Part shown: positions 5,737 through 6,105 of the stretch, piece by piece | How the letters are laid out: every line of letters starts with the position of its first letter | Position numbering within the stretch: position 1 is the stretch's first letter | DNA from: Clostridia bacterium | GTDB lineage: Bacteria > Bacillota > Clostridia > Christensenellales > CAG-917 | NCBI GenBank assembly: GCA_017500745.1 | Contig: JAFVYE010000018.1 | Span: 1 to 6,105 of the forward strand | Direction of reading: 5' to 3' | Length of the DNA stretch: 6,105 nt | Notes under the pieces: model-generated | Told to the model about the DNA's origin: nothing | What the model saw: only the letters and a program-made list of their open reading frames with translations | Database searches by the model: none | Translations under genes and position numbers: made by a program

Positions 5737-6105
5737 TTAGTGGCAATCACAGCCACAGTCACAGCCGTACTTATATTCACGGCCGATTGCGTCTGCTGTC
5801 TTGACTGCTGCAATGATCATATCTTCTGTGACAGGGAAGGGCATGTTGTGGACGGATTCCTCGGGGATGCAGGTTTTTGCTGCAACTTCACGGAGTTCAT
5901 CCTCTGTGAGAGTGTCTCTTGAATATTCGCCGGTTCTCTTGTTGGTCATGAGGTCACGGATGCAGACAGGGAGGCCGACTGTGACGCAGAAGTCAAGGAC
6001 TTCATAGAGCTCTTCTTCGGGGCTGTTTTCAAGGATGAGTTGGCAGATTGTGCCAAATGCAACCACTTCGCCGTGGAAGTTGTTGTCGTGGATTTCGTGG
6101 ACAAC
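5737..6105 (-). CDS. gldA: Glycerol dehydrogenase (iron-containing ADH family), 5' end outside window
   Basis: The open frame enters from the right edge and gives the last 122 residues of a glycerol dehydrogenase, which oxidises glycerol to dihydroxyacetone with NAD. Visible features: HEIHDNNFHGE (residues 3-13 of the fragment), where the His before Gly-Glu matches metal ligand His274 of Bacillus GldA; VAFGTICQLILEN (15-27); EVLDFCVTVGLPV near 34-46; and HNMPFPVTEDMIIAAV near 90-105, all typical of the GldA C-terminal helical domain. The start of the gene and its promoter are not in the window; an in-frame GTG at 6066 is internal. The C-terminus is odd: the last eight residues are CDCGCDCH, four cysteines and a terminal histidine. 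It lies upstream of dihydroxyacetone kinase on the same strand, so its product feeds directly to that enzyme. Confidence 0.93.
   Translation of the reverse strand, partial: VVHEIHDNNFHGEVVAFGTICQLILENSPEEELYEVLDFCVTVGLPVCIRDLMTNKRTGEYSRDTLTEDELREVAAKTCIPEESVHNMPFPVTEDMIIAAVKTADAIGREYKYGCDCGCDCH

Noticed and set aside
1..6105. CRISPR array, insertion sequence, phage, toxin-antitoxin or defence genes
   Set aside because: No direct repeats with spacers, transposase or integrase motifs, or recombination sites were seen; all long frames are explained by metabolic genes.

Overview
The window looks like a piece of chromosome from an anaerobic, fermentative bacterium, most likely a member of the Clostridia (Bacillota). 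This rests on strong GGAGG-type ribosome binding sites, A/T-rich sigma-A-like promoters, U-tract terminators, a tungsten-enzyme family typical of anaerobes, and a glycerol fermentation pair. The genus cannot be read from the sequence. Five genes are certain or near certain, and two of them are cut by the window edges.

Layout. (1) Positions 1-614, minus strand: a gene cut at its 3' end encodes two [4Fe-4S] ferredoxin motifs fused to a membrane region of the DUF1385 (YqhQ-like) family. (2) Positions 615-913: a divergent control region with a promoter for the minus-strand gene and an extended -10 promoter for the plus-strand operon. The plus-strand leader is a structured RNA that fits the molybdenum/tungsten-cofactor (Moco/Tuco) riboswitch class and ends in an intrinsic terminator. 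(3) Positions 914-3683, plus strand: a tight three-gene operon of aldehyde:ferredoxin oxidoreductase (AOR), a MoaD-type sulfur carrier and a short ThiF/MoeB-type adenylyltransferase. Stop and start codons overlap by one base at both junctions. (4) Positions 3684-3842: two tandem bidirectional terminators between convergent units. (5) Positions 3843-6105, minus strand: the end of glycerol dehydrogenase (gldA) followed by a single-chain dihydroxyacetone kinase (DhaK-DhaL fusion).

How the genes work together. The plus-strand operon appears to pair a tungsten enzyme with its own cofactor-sulfuration pair: the ThiF-like protein would adenylate the MoaD C-terminal Gly-Gly so that sulfur can be loaded for pterin dithiolene synthesis. 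A cofactor-sensing leader upstream would close the control loop. AOR passes electrons to ferredoxin, and a membrane-bound ferredoxin-like protein is transcribed divergently from it, so a functional link is plausible but unproven. The minus-strand unit at the right would convert glycerol to dihydroxyacetone (GldA, NAD-dependent) and then to dihydroxyacetone phosphate (ATP-dependent kinase).

The most interesting items are the ferredoxin-DUF1385 fusion with no YqhQ N-terminal half, the riboswitch with a visible candidate antiterminator pairing, the minimal zinc-less E1-like protein dedicated to AOR, and the cysteine-rich tail on glycerol dehydrogenase.
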